NCBI GenBank assembly: GCA_011523505.1 | Contig: WTGP01000019.1 | Location: forward strand, 404,404-468,403 | Direction of reading: 5' to 3' | DNA length: 64,000 bases | Source: Gammaproteobacteria bacterium | Lineage (GTDB): Bacteria; Pseudomonadota; Gammaproteobacteria; Steroidobacterales; Foliamicaceae | Translations under genes and position numbers: made by a program | Notes under the pieces: generated by a model | Databases searched by the model: none | The model's input: the letters and a program-made list of their open reading frames with translations, nothing else | Told to the model about the DNA's origin: nothing | In this document: positions 33,032 to 41,373 of the stretch, one piece after another | Position numbering within the stretch: position 1 is the first letter of the stretch | Layout of the letters: each line of letters starts with the position of its first letter

Positions 33032-34038
33032 GCGGCCGCCACCGGCACTTCGTCCTCGGACTTCAGCGGCCGGCTCAAAAGCGCCTTGAGGACCTTTCCG
33101 GGGTCCCGTCCCCGGTGCAGCACCTGGTAGACCTGTTCCGAAATCGGCAGGTCGAGGTCGAGACGGCGCGACAGGCGATGCACGGCGTCGGCGGCATAAA
33201 GTCCTTCGGCGACCTGTCCGAGTTCCTCCAGCGCCTTCTCGACCGGCGTGCCTCGCGCCACCTTCAGCCCCAGCCGCCGGTTGCGGGACTGATCGTCGGA
33301 GCAGGTCAGCGCCAGGTCGCCGAGACCGGCCAGGCCCATGAAACTGCTGGCGCGCCCCCCCAGGGCCACGCCCAGGCGAACGATCTCCGCCAGACCGCGG
33401 CAAAGCAGCGCCGCCCGGGCATTGGCGCCGTAACCCAGGCCGTCCGACAGGCCGGCCCCGATCGCGATCACGTTCTTTGTGGCGCCGCCCACCTCGACGC
33501 CGGTCAGGTCGCCGGAAACATACGCCCGCAACGCGCCCGAGTTGAGCTTCCGGGCCAGCCACCGGGCCAGTTCGGCGCTCCCGGAAGCCACCGTAATCGC
33601 GGCAGGCTGCCCGGCGGCGACTTCGGTGGCGAATGTGGGGCCTGAGACCGCCGCCAGCGGGAAATCGGCGCCGAGCTCCTCGGCCGCCACCTGGTGCGTA
33701 AGAAGCCCGCTTTCGACCTCCAGGCCCTTGGAGGCGCAGCACAGCCGCACGCCGCGCGAGAGCAGCGGCTTGAGCCGGCGGAAGGTCTCCCGCAAGGCCG
33801 CGCTGGGCGTCACCAGCAACACGCACTCGGCGCCCCGGACGGCGGTTTCCAGCTCCTCAACGGGCTGAACGCAGCTCGGGAGGGAAACGCCGGGAAGGTA
33901 TCGTTTGTTTTCCCGGTCCGACAGGAGATTCCGGACGTGCGCGCGATCAATGTCCCACAGCTTCCCGGGCCAGTTGGCCTTGCCCAGATGGACCGCCAGC
34001 GCCGTGCCCCATGCGCCGGCGCCGATTATCGCGAACAT
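33028..34038 (-). CDS. gpsA: Glycerol-3-phosphate dehydrogenase [NAD(P)+]
   Basis: 336 residues from ATG 34038 (family about 335). NAD(P)-binding motif FAIIGAGAWGTALAVHLG at the N-terminus; SGPTFATEVAAGQPAAI and the substrate-site signature EVGGATKNVIAIGAGLSDGLGYGANARAAL. It reduces dihydroxyacetone phosphate to glycerol-3-phosphate for phospholipid synthesis. 13 nt follow the rhodanese gene upstream. Confidence 0.96.
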   Translation of the reverse strand: MFAIIGAGAWGTALAVHLGKANWPGKLWDIDRAHVRNLLSDRENKRYLPGVSLPSCVQPVEELETAVRGAECVLLVTPSAALRETFRRLKPLLSRGVRLCCASKGLEVESGLLTHQVAAEELGADFPLAAVSGPTFATEVAAGQPAAITVASGSAELARWLARKLNSGALRAYVSGDLTGVEVGGATKNVIAIGAGLSDGLGYGANARAALLCRGLAEIVRLGVALGGRASSFMGLAGLGDLALTCSDDQSRNRRLGLKVARGTPVEKALEELGQVAEGLYAADAVHRLSRRLDLDLPISEQVYQVLHRGRDPGKVLKALLSRPLKSEDEVPVAAA

Positions 34039-34051
34039 GGTATTCGGCGGA

Positions 34052-34480
34052 CTATTTCCGCCGGCCCCGCCCAACGATCACCGGCAGGTTGTCCCGCTGC
34101 CAGGCGGCCAGCCCGCCCTTCAGGCAGAACACCTGTTCGGAACCCTTCTTGCGCAGTTCCTGGGCCAGCCGGCCGCTGGCCGAGCCGTTGTCGCACACCA
34201 GCAGGACGGGTTTGCCAGACTTGAGCTTGGGTGCGGCGGGCACGTCCACCGCCCGGATATTGCGGGCATTGGGAATATGACCCTGGCCGAAGGCTTGGGG
34301 TTCCCGCAAATCGAATATGGCCGCTCCCTTGTTGATGGCCTGTACCGCAACGTCGGGGGCCAGCGCGCTCACGCCCATGGCCCGCAGGCGCACTTCGTTG
34401 AACAGCGCGGCCAGCAGAGTGCCCACAACGCCCAGGCTGAGCCAGGGGTGGGCGGTAGCGAATTCGATCAGTCGTCCCAT
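34052..34480 (-). CDS. Membrane-anchored rhodanese-domain protein (YibN-like)
   Basis: 142 residues. One N-terminal membrane segment (HPWLSLGVVGTLLAALF) then a rhodanese domain from about residue 40 (AAIFDLREPQAFGQGHIPNARNI). In the active loop the usual Cys is present as LLVCDNGSASGR. Rhodaneses move sulfane sulfur; the YibN group lies next to gpsA/secB genes in gammaproteobacteria, in keeping with gpsA downstream. The ATG at 34480 is preferred because upstream residues are not family-like. Confidence 0.85.
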   Translation of the reverse strand: MGRLIEFATAHPWLSLGVVGTLLAALFNEVRLRAMGVSALAPDVAVQAINKGAAIFDLREPQAFGQGHIPNARNIRAVDVPAAPKLKSGKPVLLVCDNGSASGRLAQELRKKGSEQVFCLKGGLAAWQRDNLPVIVGRGRRK

Positions 34481-34579
34481 TTCGGCGAAGAAATTATAAC
34501 GAGACCGATATAATTTCCGCGCCCGCCCGCCTCGTTCTCCAGCAATCGTCTCATCGCCAAGCCGAGTCACTCCACCGCA

Positions 34580-35701
34580 ATGAGAGGCGCCATCGCAGGC
34601 CTTCTTGCCCTACCGATCCTGGCCGCCGCACAGGCCGCGGACGAGGACCGGGAGCTGGCCCGACTGCTCGGGCGCATCGAGGCGATCGAGCAGAAGCTCG
34701 ATCAGGACATGCGGGCGAAAGGCGAGGCGGAAGCCGAACTCAGGGATGCGGAAACAGAAATCATGCGCTTGCGGGAGGAGTCCGTCGAAGTGGAGCGGCA
34801 ACTCGCAATGGGCCGGCAAAAGCGGTCCCGGCTGGAGGCCGATCTCACCCGCAACGGAGAATCCGGCCGTCAGGCACGGCAAGCTCTGGCGGCCTCAATG
34901 CGCCTCGCCTGGCGCTCCGGCAACCAGGAAGAGTTGAAGGCGCTGTTGAGCGGCGAAAGCGCCGGAGAAGTGGACCGCCGGCTGGCCTGGGCCGGCGTGC
35001 TGGTCCGGTCCTGGGCGCGGCGGGCCGGGGACTCGGCCCGGTTGGCGGGAGAGAGGCGCTCGTTGACCGAAGAATCGGGCAGCGTGGAGCAGGAGCTGGA
35101 GGAACTGCAATCGCGAAGGGCCGGGCAGATTCGCAGGCTGGAACAGGCCGCGGCCCGGCGCAGGGCCACTGTAGCGGGGCTCGCCGGGCGCATAGGCGCG
35201 GCCGGGGAAGAGATCGAGAGGCTCAGGGGCCGGGCGGCCACGCTGGCTTCCCTGGTCGAGAATCTGGGGGAAGTGGTTCAGGAACACCCGGCGGCTGCCC
35301 TGCCCTCGATCACCGCGGCGCGCGGTCAATTGTCCTGGCCGGTCGACGGTCGCGTCGTGAGGCGTTTCGGGGCCGGCCTGGGCGCCGGACGGGCAAGCTG
35401 GGACGGTATCCTTCTCGAGGCCGCCGAGGGCGCTGAAGTCCGGGCGCCGCACGCCGGACGCGTGGTGTTCGCGGACTGGGTGCGCGGGCTGGGGTTTCTG
35501 CTGGTGCTGGATCATGGAGAGAACGTTCTGAGCCTGTATGCATACAATGACCGCCTGGTGGGCAGGAAGGGCGAAACGGTGAACAAGGGACAGGTGATCG
35601 CCCATGCCGGAAGCTCCGGGGGGCGTCCGCAACCCGGCCTTTATTTCGAGATACGCCGCAACGGCAAACCCGAGGACCCGACCCGGTGGCTGAGCAGGTA
35701 A
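34580..35701 (+). CDS. envC: Murein hydrolase activator EnvC (degenerate LytM/M23 domain)
   Basis: 373 residues. Signal peptide (LLALPILAAAQA), a long coiled coil rich in Glu/Arg/Leu (about 25-235), and a C-terminal LytM/M23 domain (about 250-373). The zinc-binding residues of active M23 peptidases are missing: the usual HxH is SLYAYN, and the end GLYFEIRRNGKPEDPTRWLSR is EnvC-like. EnvC activates amidases AmiA/AmiB at the septum through FtsEX rather than cutting peptidoglycan. It is divergent from the rhodanese gene and overlaps the following permease gene. Confidence 0.9.
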   Translation: MRGAIAGLLALPILAAAQAADEDRELARLLGRIEAIEQKLDQDMRAKGEAEAELRDAETEIMRLREESVEVERQLAMGRQKRSRLEADLTRNGESGRQARQALAASMRLAWRSGNQEELKALLSGESAGEVDRRLAWAGVLVRSWARRAGDSARLAGERRSLTEESGSVEQELEELQSRRAGQIRRLEQAAARRRATVAGLAGRIGAAGEEIERLRGRAATLASLVENLGEVVQEHPAAALPSITAARGQLSWPVDGRVVRRFGAGLGAGRASWDGILLEAAEGAEVRAPHAGRVVFADWVRGLGFLLVLDHGENVLSLYAYNDRLVGRKGETVNKGQVIAHAGSSGGRPQPGLYFEIRRNGKPEDPTRWLSR

Positions 35702-36483
35702 GCGCGGGAGGAATGACCGGCTGGGAACAGGCCGTCGGCCTGTACACCATCCTCCGCAAGGAAGCGCGCCGCATCCTGCGGATCTGGGTGCAGACGATCG
35801 TCCCGCCGGCCATCACGATGTCGCTGTACTTCATCATCTTCGGGCAACTGCGTGAGCGCATCGGTTCCATGTCCGGCTTCGACTACACCCAGTTCATCGC
35901 TCCCGGGCTGATCCTGATGTCGGTCATAACCAATTCCTACGGCAACGTCGTGTCCTCGTTTTTCAGCGCCAAGTTTCAGCGCCACCTTGAGGAAATGCTG
36001 GTCTCGCCCCTGCCCAACTACGTGATCATCCTGGGACACGCCGCCGGCGGGGTGATGCGGGGCCTGATCGTGGGCCTGATCGTAACGACCGTCGCCATGG
36101 GCTTTACCGATCTCGAGATCCGTTATCCCCTGATCGTCGTGTTCACCCTTTTCTGCACCGCGATCACGTTTTCGCTGGGCGGAATGATCAACGCCATCTT
36201 CGCTCGCAAGTTCGACGACGTGTCGCTGATTCCGGCGTTCGTCCTTACACCGCTGACTTACCTGGGCGGCGTGTTCTACTCGGTGGACCTGCTCCCGGGG
36301 ATATGGCGGACGCTCAGCCTCTTCAACCCCATCCTCTACATGATCAACGCCTTCCGCTACGGCATGATCGGAACTACGGATGTCGATCTGAACACCGCCT
36401 TCGTCATGATGGGCGTGTTCGTGTTCGTGCTGTTCGGGGTGTGCGCCGTGCTGATCCGCAAGGGCGTGGGCATCCGCGAATAG
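35686..36483 (+). CDS. ABC-2 type transporter permease (YadH-like)
   Basis: 265 residues with six membrane segments. The motifs RIWVQTIVPPAITMSLYFIIFG, GFDYTQFIAPGLILMSVITNSY and SSFFSAKFQRHLEEMLVSPLP closely match E. coli YadH. It should pair with a YadG-like ATPase, but none is adjacent. The GTG start overlaps envC by 16 nt; an ATG at 35713 is possible but has a poorly spaced GGGAGG. Substrate unknown. Confidence 0.88.
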   Translation: MAEQVSAGGMTGWEQAVGLYTILRKEARRILRIWVQTIVPPAITMSLYFIIFGQLRERIGSMSGFDYTQFIAPGLILMSVITNSYGNVVSSFFSAKFQRHLEEMLVSPLPNYVIILGHAAGGVMRGLIVGLIVTTVAMGFTDLEIRYPLIVVFTLFCTAITFSLGGMINAIFARKFDDVSLIPAFVLTPLTYLGGVFYSVDLLPGIWRTLSLFNPILYMINAFRYGMIGTTDVDLNTAFVMMGVFVFVLFGVCAVLIRKGVGIRE

Positions 36484-36492
36484 CCTGGCGCT

Positions 36493-38316
36493 TCAGGCGG
36501 CCCGGACCTCAGGGGCCGGGCGGACAGGCAGTGCCGGGATGGCGGCTGCAAGCAACGCTCCGGGACCGGCGTGGGCGCTCACGACCGCGCCCAGTTCGGT
36601 CATGTAGCTGGACACCAGGTCCGGGACGTTTTCCACCAGCAGTTCGTGCAGGCGTTGCCCGGATTCCGGGCGATTGGCGTGCGCGACCGCAATCCGCAAC
36701 GGCCGGTCGGTGGGAAAACGCTTGAGCACGTAGCGCGCAAAGCGCTTGACGCGGTCGCCCGACCGGCGCTGCACGCCGCATGCCTTCACGGTCCCGTTGC
36801 GGCTGATGCCGAGCAGGGCGTCCACCTTGAGCAAGTCGCTGAGCTGCTTGATGCGCGGCGAGATGCGCCCGCCGCGCACGCCATGGGACAGGTCCTCGAT
36901 CACGCCGAAGGTGCGGGCGGCCTCCAGCAAGGGTGGCAGGGCCGCAATGATCTCGTCCGCGCCGGCCCCCTGGCGCGCCCATTCGGCCGCGTGCTGAATG
37001 ATGAGGCCATGGCCGATGGAAACGTTGACGCTGTCCACGACCCGTACTGTCCCGCCGGTCAATTCCGCGGCCACGCTGCGCGCCACGTCGGCGGTGCCGC
37101 TGACCGAGCCGGCCAGCGTGATCCACACGGACTCCGGGAAATGTCCGGCCAGAAAACCCATTGTCCGCTCCATGTCGCCGCGCGGCGGCGTGGCGGTCTG
37201 CGCTCTCTCGCCATGGTCCTCCATTGCCCGCCACAGCCAGTCCGCCGGCAGCCCCAACTCGTCCAGATAGCCTTTCTCGCCCAGGTGGATGCGCAGCGGC
37301 GCCGTCGTGATCCGCAGCTCCCTGACCAGTTCCGCGGGTATGTCGGCGCCGCTGTCGCAACCGATGGGAACCTTGGAGCCGTTCAGCAGCGCGAACTGCA
37401 CGTGCATGTCGTCGGCCTTCTCGCTGCTGACTTCGCCGTGCTCATGGGCCACGGCAAACACCTCGTGCGGCTTGTCCGTGTGTATATGCAGGCGCACGAT
37501 GCGGGCGCCGCCGGCCACGACGACGGAATCGCCCAGCGGCTGGATTTCCTCGCGTATGCCGGCCGGCGTCAGGTCCTGGCCGGAGATCATGCACTCGGTG
37601 CAATAGCGGAACTCCGATTCCTCGCCCGGATCGTGCGCCCGTGCGGCGCCTGCCGCCGCTCTGGCCACGCCGGCAAACTCTCCCGCCTCGGCGCCGCGCC
37701 CGGTCCTGACGAGCTCCTCGATGCCGCCCAGCAGGTGCGCCAGGCCTGCGCCGCCTGCATCGACCACGCCGGCGCGCCGAAGCACTTCGAGCTGTTCCGG
37801 GGTTTTCTGCACGGCGTCGTCGGCCGCTTCCCGGGCGGCCGACAGGAGGGCGGTGAGCTCGCCCTCGGGCGAAACGTCAAGCGCGCCGATGCCGACCGCG
37901 CTCATCACGCTCAGGATCGTTCCCTCGCGGGGATTGCTGAGGCCGTTGCGGGCGGATTCGGCCGCCGCCTTCAGCCCCAGCGCGACGTCGCGGGTATCCA
38001 GGCGTGCCTTGTTTTCCCAGGCGTCGGCCAGTCCCTGCAGGAACTGCGCCAGGATCACGCCGGAATTCCCCCGCGCGCCGTACAACGCTCCCCTGGCCGC
38101 GGACTGGGCCACCTCGCCGGCGCTCCGCGACGGGGATTCCGCCAGCGCCAGGATTACGGCCTGCGCCGTATGCGCCATGTTCAGGCCGGTGTCGCCGTCC
38201 GCCACCGGAAACACGTTGATGCGATCCAGTTCCTCGCGGCTGTTCTGAAGCTGCAGCATGCCGGCGGTGATGGCGCGCGCCAGCCGCCGCCCATCGAGGT
38301 AGTGAATGCCCTTCAC
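36493..38316 (-). CDS. DAK2-DegV fusion protein (FakA-FakB-like fatty acid kinase)
   Basis: 607 residues with a GTG start overlapping the gspB stop by 4 nt. The N-terminal half (about 1-200) is a DAK2/DhaL domain with the Mg-ATP motif VFPVADGDTGLNM (35-47) and GARGNSGVILAQFL. A middle Cys region (YCTECMISG) resembles FakA. From about residue 318 it is a DegV domain (IGCDSGADIPAELV) as in FakB fatty acid-binding proteins. In Firmicutes these are separate proteins phosphorylating exogenous fatty acids; here both parts are in one chain. Function is inferred from domains only. Confidence 0.85.
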   Translation of the reverse strand: MKGIHYLDGRRLARAITAGMLQLQNSREELDRINVFPVADGDTGLNMAHTAQAVILALAESPSRSAGEVAQSAARGALYGARGNSGVILAQFLQGLADAWENKARLDTRDVALGLKAAAESARNGLSNPREGTILSVMSAVGIGALDVSPEGELTALLSAAREAADDAVQKTPEQLEVLRRAGVVDAGGAGLAHLLGGIEELVRTGRGAEAGEFAGVARAAAGAARAHDPGEESEFRYCTECMISGQDLTPAGIREEIQPLGDSVVVAGGARIVRLHIHTDKPHEVFAVAHEHGEVSSEKADDMHVQFALLNGSKVPIGCDSGADIPAELVRELRITTAPLRIHLGEKGYLDELGLPADWLWRAMEDHGERAQTATPPRGDMERTMGFLAGHFPESVWITLAGSVSGTADVARSVAAELTGGTVRVVDSVNVSIGHGLIIQHAAEWARQGAGADEIIAALPPLLEAARTFGVIEDLSHGVRGGRISPRIKQLSDLLKVDALLGISRNGTVKACGVQRRSGDRVKRFARYVLKRFPTDRPLRIAVAHANRPESGQRLHELLVENVPDLVSSYMTELGAVVSAHAGPGALLAAAIPALPVRPAPEVRAA

Positions 38317-38963
38317 CGATCCATCGCCAAAAGGACTTTCTTCCCCTGATAGGCCAGAATCACGCCGTGGGGGGCTATTTCCAGCACCTCCGGGCCGTCA
38401 TCCAGTTGTTCCCCCACGCGGTAATTCCGTCCATTGATCTGCACGAAACTGCGGCCGCTTTCCGGTCCGTAAAAGAGCATCTGCAGGGTAAGCGACGGCC
38501 AGTCCGGCGGCGCTATTTCCAGCGGAAGGCCCTCCGTCGGGTGCGGCGGTTGCGCCGCAGGCGTCGGCTCGCCCGTGGCGACGGGAATCGGGACCTCGGA
38601 CGCACGCTGTTCCTCACCCGTCGAAGCGGACGGATCAGCGCCGGGGATTGCGAAAGCGAGGTCCCCCGGCTCCTCCGGGCCGGCGAACGTGTCGCGCGCC
38701 GGGTCAGGGCGCGTCGCGCCGGGTTCGATTGCCGCGGACATGTCGGCGCCGTCGGCCGCCGCGGGAAGTGGAGCCCGCGCCGGAGGAGCTGCCAGGCGCC
38801 ACGTCAGGAAGACGCCGGCAATGATCGGGGCGGCCGCGAGCACGGCAATCCAGCGCCCCCGCCTGCCGCCCCGATGCGCAGGTGGAGGATGGGCGTACAC
38901 CGGCCGGGCGAACCGGGACCGGCGCTTTTCGGAAAGCTTCAGTGCGTCGAGGACGAAAGACAT
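38313..38963 (-). CDS. gspB: General secretion pathway protein B-like (GspB)
   Basis: 216 residues. MSFVLDALKLSEKRR at the N-terminus and one membrane segment (WIAVLAAAPIIAGVFLTW) are GspB/ExeB hallmarks. A Pro/Ala-rich periplasmic linker leads to the conserved C-terminal T2SSB domain (MLFYGPESGRSFVQINGRNY, LEIAPHGVILAYQG). With GspA it helps assemble the type II secretin through peptidoglycan. It follows gspA by 4 nt. No other gsp genes are in the window. Confidence 0.88.
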   Translation of the reverse strand: MSFVLDALKLSEKRRSRFARPVYAHPPPAHRGGRRGRWIAVLAAAPIIAGVFLTWRLAAPPARAPLPAAADGADMSAAIEPGATRPDPARDTFAGPEEPGDLAFAIPGADPSASTGEEQRASEVPIPVATGEPTPAAQPPHPTEGLPLEIAPPDWPSLTLQMLFYGPESGRSFVQINGRNYRVGEQLDDGPEVLEIAPHGVILAYQGKKVLLAMDR

Positions 38964-38967
38964 CGGG

Positions 38968-39819
38968 TCAGCCGGGCGCGCCGCTCCAGAGCGCCCCCGC
39001 CGGCGCGCCCTGGCGCCCGTAGATCTCGCGCGCCGCCAGCCGCACGAGCTGCGGTCCGACTTCATTCTCCTTGCGGACGAAAGCGCCGAGCAGGGCGCGG
39101 TCGGCCACGACATTGATGATCCTGGGAATTCCGCGGGAAATCCGGTGCAGACGCCGCCTTGCGCGGGAATTGAATACCTCACGGCTTGAACCGGCCACCT
39201 TCAGCCGGTGCCGGAGGTACTCGCCGGTCTCCGCGCGCGACAGAGGCCCCAGGTGACAGCGCGCTGTGATGCGTTGCGCCAGTTGTCGCAAATCCCGCCG
39301 CGCCAGCGTTTCGTGCAACTCCGGCTGGCCGACCAGCACGATGCCCAGCAGCTTGTGCCGGGCGGTCTCGAGATTGGTCAGCCGCCGCACCTGCTCCAGC
39401 AGGTCCGCGCCGAGCGCCTGGGCCTCGTCCACGATCAGTATCGTCCGCCTTCCGGCGGCATAGGTTCGCAGCAGCTTGCGATTGAGCGCCGCGCCCAGGG
39501 AGGAGGGATTCTCCGCCCAGCGGGGCGTGCGCATCCGGAATTCACGGCAGATGGTTTGCAGGAACTCGATGCGGGTAGCGGGCGGATCCAGCACGATTGC
39601 GGTGTCGGTCCGTTCCGGCAGGCGTTCCAGCAGGCACCGGACGAGCATGGTCTTGCCGGTACCGACCTCGCCGGTCAGTTGGGTGAAGCCGCCGTTCTCC
39701 CGGACCCCGTACAACAGGTGGGCGAGGGCCTCGGCGTGGCGCGCGCTCAGGTACAGGTAGCGCGGGTCGGGCGTAATGCTGAATGGCCTTTCGCTCAAGC
39801 CGTGAAATTGCTCGTACAT
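38968..39819 (-). CDS. gspA: AAA ATPase of the general secretion pathway, GspA/ExeA-like (short form)
   Basis: 283 residues. The start MYEQFHGLSERPFSITPDPRY and Walker A GEVGTGKT (50-57) with Walker B ILIVDEAQAL are typical of GspA/ExeA and MSHA-type ATPases. Classical ExeA has a C-terminal membrane segment and peptidoglycan-binding domain; here the protein ends soon after the AAA domain. Together with the gspB product it may still form the GspAB assembly factor, or belong to another secretion or pilus system. Confidence 0.85.
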   Translation of the reverse strand: MYEQFHGLSERPFSITPDPRYLYLSARHAEALAHLLYGVRENGGFTQLTGEVGTGKTMLVRCLLERLPERTDTAIVLDPPATRIEFLQTICREFRMRTPRWAENPSSLGAALNRKLLRTYAAGRRTILIVDEAQALGADLLEQVRRLTNLETARHKLLGIVLVGQPELHETLARRDLRQLAQRITARCHLGPLSRAETGEYLRHRLKVAGSSREVFNSRARRRLHRISRGIPRIINVVADRALLGAFVRKENEVGPQLVRLAAREIYGRQGAPAGALWSGAPG

Positions 39820-39854
39820 GGCCGCCAGGATCCGCCTTGGTGTTCCCCTCCGCC

Positions 39855-40757
39855 TTACTTCATTGTAGAGGCGGAGTGCCTGCCGCGCATGAAGCCGATC
39901 AGCCATTGCAGTCCGCCCGCCCGGTCCCCGAAATCCCCGCATGCGGAACGCATGATCGCCGTCAGCTCGCCAATCCGCTCTTGCGCCGCCTGCGTCCCGA
40001 AACGCTGCACCCAGGAAGGCAGGTTTGCGCCGCCGCCTTGCGGCTGCTGCCGCCGATCGGAATCCCGGTCCGCCAGGTCGTCGCGTATCTGGAACGCCAG
40101 GCCGAGGGCGTCGGCGAACACTTCCAGCGAATGCCTCAGGCGCACCGCCAGATCGGGGCGCACGCAAGCCGGCGCCAGCGCCGCGGCGCGGAAAAGAGCT
40201 CCGGTCTTGGTGCGATACGCGTGTTCCAGTTCCGCGAGATCGGGCCGATCGCCGCCGTTCAGGTCAAGGTCCTGGCCGCCCGCCATGCCCGCCGATCCGG
40301 CGCATTCCGTCAGTAGATCGACCAGGCGCACCCGGGCGCCGTCGTGGCCGTTCAGCGACGAGTGGGTCGCCAGGACCTGCCAGGCCAGGGTCTGCAGCGC
40401 GTCGCCGACCAGCAGCGCGGTGTCCTCGCCGTACATCTTGTGAATGCTGGGCTTGCCGCGCCGGAAGTCGTCGTCGTCCATGCAGGGCATGTCGTCGTGC
40501 ACCAGCGAATAGCAATGTATCAGTTCGATTGCGGCGGCCGGCGCATCGACAAGCGAGTCCGGGACGCCGGCTGCTTCGGCGGCCGCATAGCAGACCAGAG
40601 GCCTAAGGCGCTTTCCGCCCCGCATGACCGCTTCGCGCATTGCGCCGTGCAGTCGCGCGGGCGTCGTCGCCGCGCTCGGCAGCACGCGCTCCAGCAAGGC
40701 GTTGACGCGAGCCTGGTAGCCCGCCCGCCTTTGTTCAAAGGTCTCGCTTGAGTCCAT
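39855..40757 (-). CDS. ispA: Farnesyl/geranyl diphosphate synthase (polyprenyl synthetase family)
   Basis: 300 residues. First Asp-rich motif LVHDDMPCMDDDDFRRG with the small chain-length-determining residues of bacterial FPP synthases, KMYGEDTALLVGDAL, and second Asp-rich motif QIRDDLADRDSD. It condenses IPP with DMAPP and GPP to farnesyl diphosphate for ubiquinone and undecaprenyl synthesis. It would use isoprenoid precursors from the mevalonate genes at 54.8-56.8 kb if the pathway is complete. The usual xseB/dxs neighbours are absent. Confidence 0.92.
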   Translation of the reverse strand: MDSSETFEQRRAGYQARVNALLERVLPSAATTPARLHGAMREAVMRGGKRLRPLVCYAAAEAAGVPDSLVDAPAAAIELIHCYSLVHDDMPCMDDDDFRRGKPSIHKMYGEDTALLVGDALQTLAWQVLATHSSLNGHDGARVRLVDLLTECAGSAGMAGGQDLDLNGGDRPDLAELEHAYRTKTGALFRAAALAPACVRPDLAVRLRHSLEVFADALGLAFQIRDDLADRDSDRRQQPQGGGANLPSWVQRFGTQAAQERIGELTAIMRSACGDFGDRAGGLQWLIGFMRGRHSASTMK

Positions 40758-41373
40758 GCTGGCGTAAGTTTGGTAAGGCGCGTGTATTGGCCCGACACTA
40801 TTTGGGAGAACTGAATTCTATGTCGCACCTGTCCCTGTTGTGTTGTCCCGCGGGCATGTAGTATTTCGGCGTATCCCTTGGGGGAGTGTATGGCAGGGCG
40901 CGTTCTGCCGAGAATAGCACTTCCCATTGCCCAATAGTGCGACGCCGCCAGAAGCCTGAGGCTCCGTGACGGAGCTGCCGCTTGAGACAATATGGGCAGT
41001 ATTCCCTGCAGAAAGCCTCGCAGATCATCGCATAACGATGCGCACGTAGCGTTGAGTTGAGTTGCGTAGTTGTTGTTTGACAGCGTGAAAGGCGGTTCAT
41101 AGAATGGCTGCCCCGCTGCGTCTGGCCGCCTATAGATGAGAAGTCGCGCTTGGGGGCGCGGCGTTGCAGCGGATTCGTTTCGGGGCGGAGAAGAACAAGA
41201 ATCCACGGGAAACCAACTTGTCGCCGGGACTGAGACTTTGCTATTGCCAAAGCACTTGGTGCGCTACCGTGCCGGCAACCGCTAGCGAGTGCCGTGATAA
41301 TCCAGCCAAGCCGCTTCTTGCTTGTCCAGTGAGCGAGGCGTAGCGTTTCACCGCTGGTAAGCCTCCGTTTCCC
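40758..41373. other. 616-bp non-coding stretch at the left border of the Dnd island
   Basis: No supported gene. It holds the diverged palindromic element copy (about 40855-41041) and small hairpins such as GCTCCG-TGA-CGGAGC near 40970. About 41050-41373 has no recognisable feature apart from presumably the promoter of the helicase operon, which I could not place. An open frame runs leftward across it, but it has no ribosome site, no recognisable domain, and lies in the repeat. Confidence 0.6.
40855..41041. repeat. Diverged copy (copy 2) of the palindromic repeat element
   Basis: Alignable with 18405-18620 by eye: both share GGC(A)GGCGCGT, then TTCCCATTGCCCA (13 nt identical, here 40921-40933), a GC-rich middle, then GTATTCCCTGC (11 nt identical, here 40999-41009) and a final hairpin (CGCAT-AACG-ATGCG here). 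The 32-bp terminal inverted repeats of copy 1 are not intact here. It looks like an older, decayed copy in the same orientation. Confidence 0.65.
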
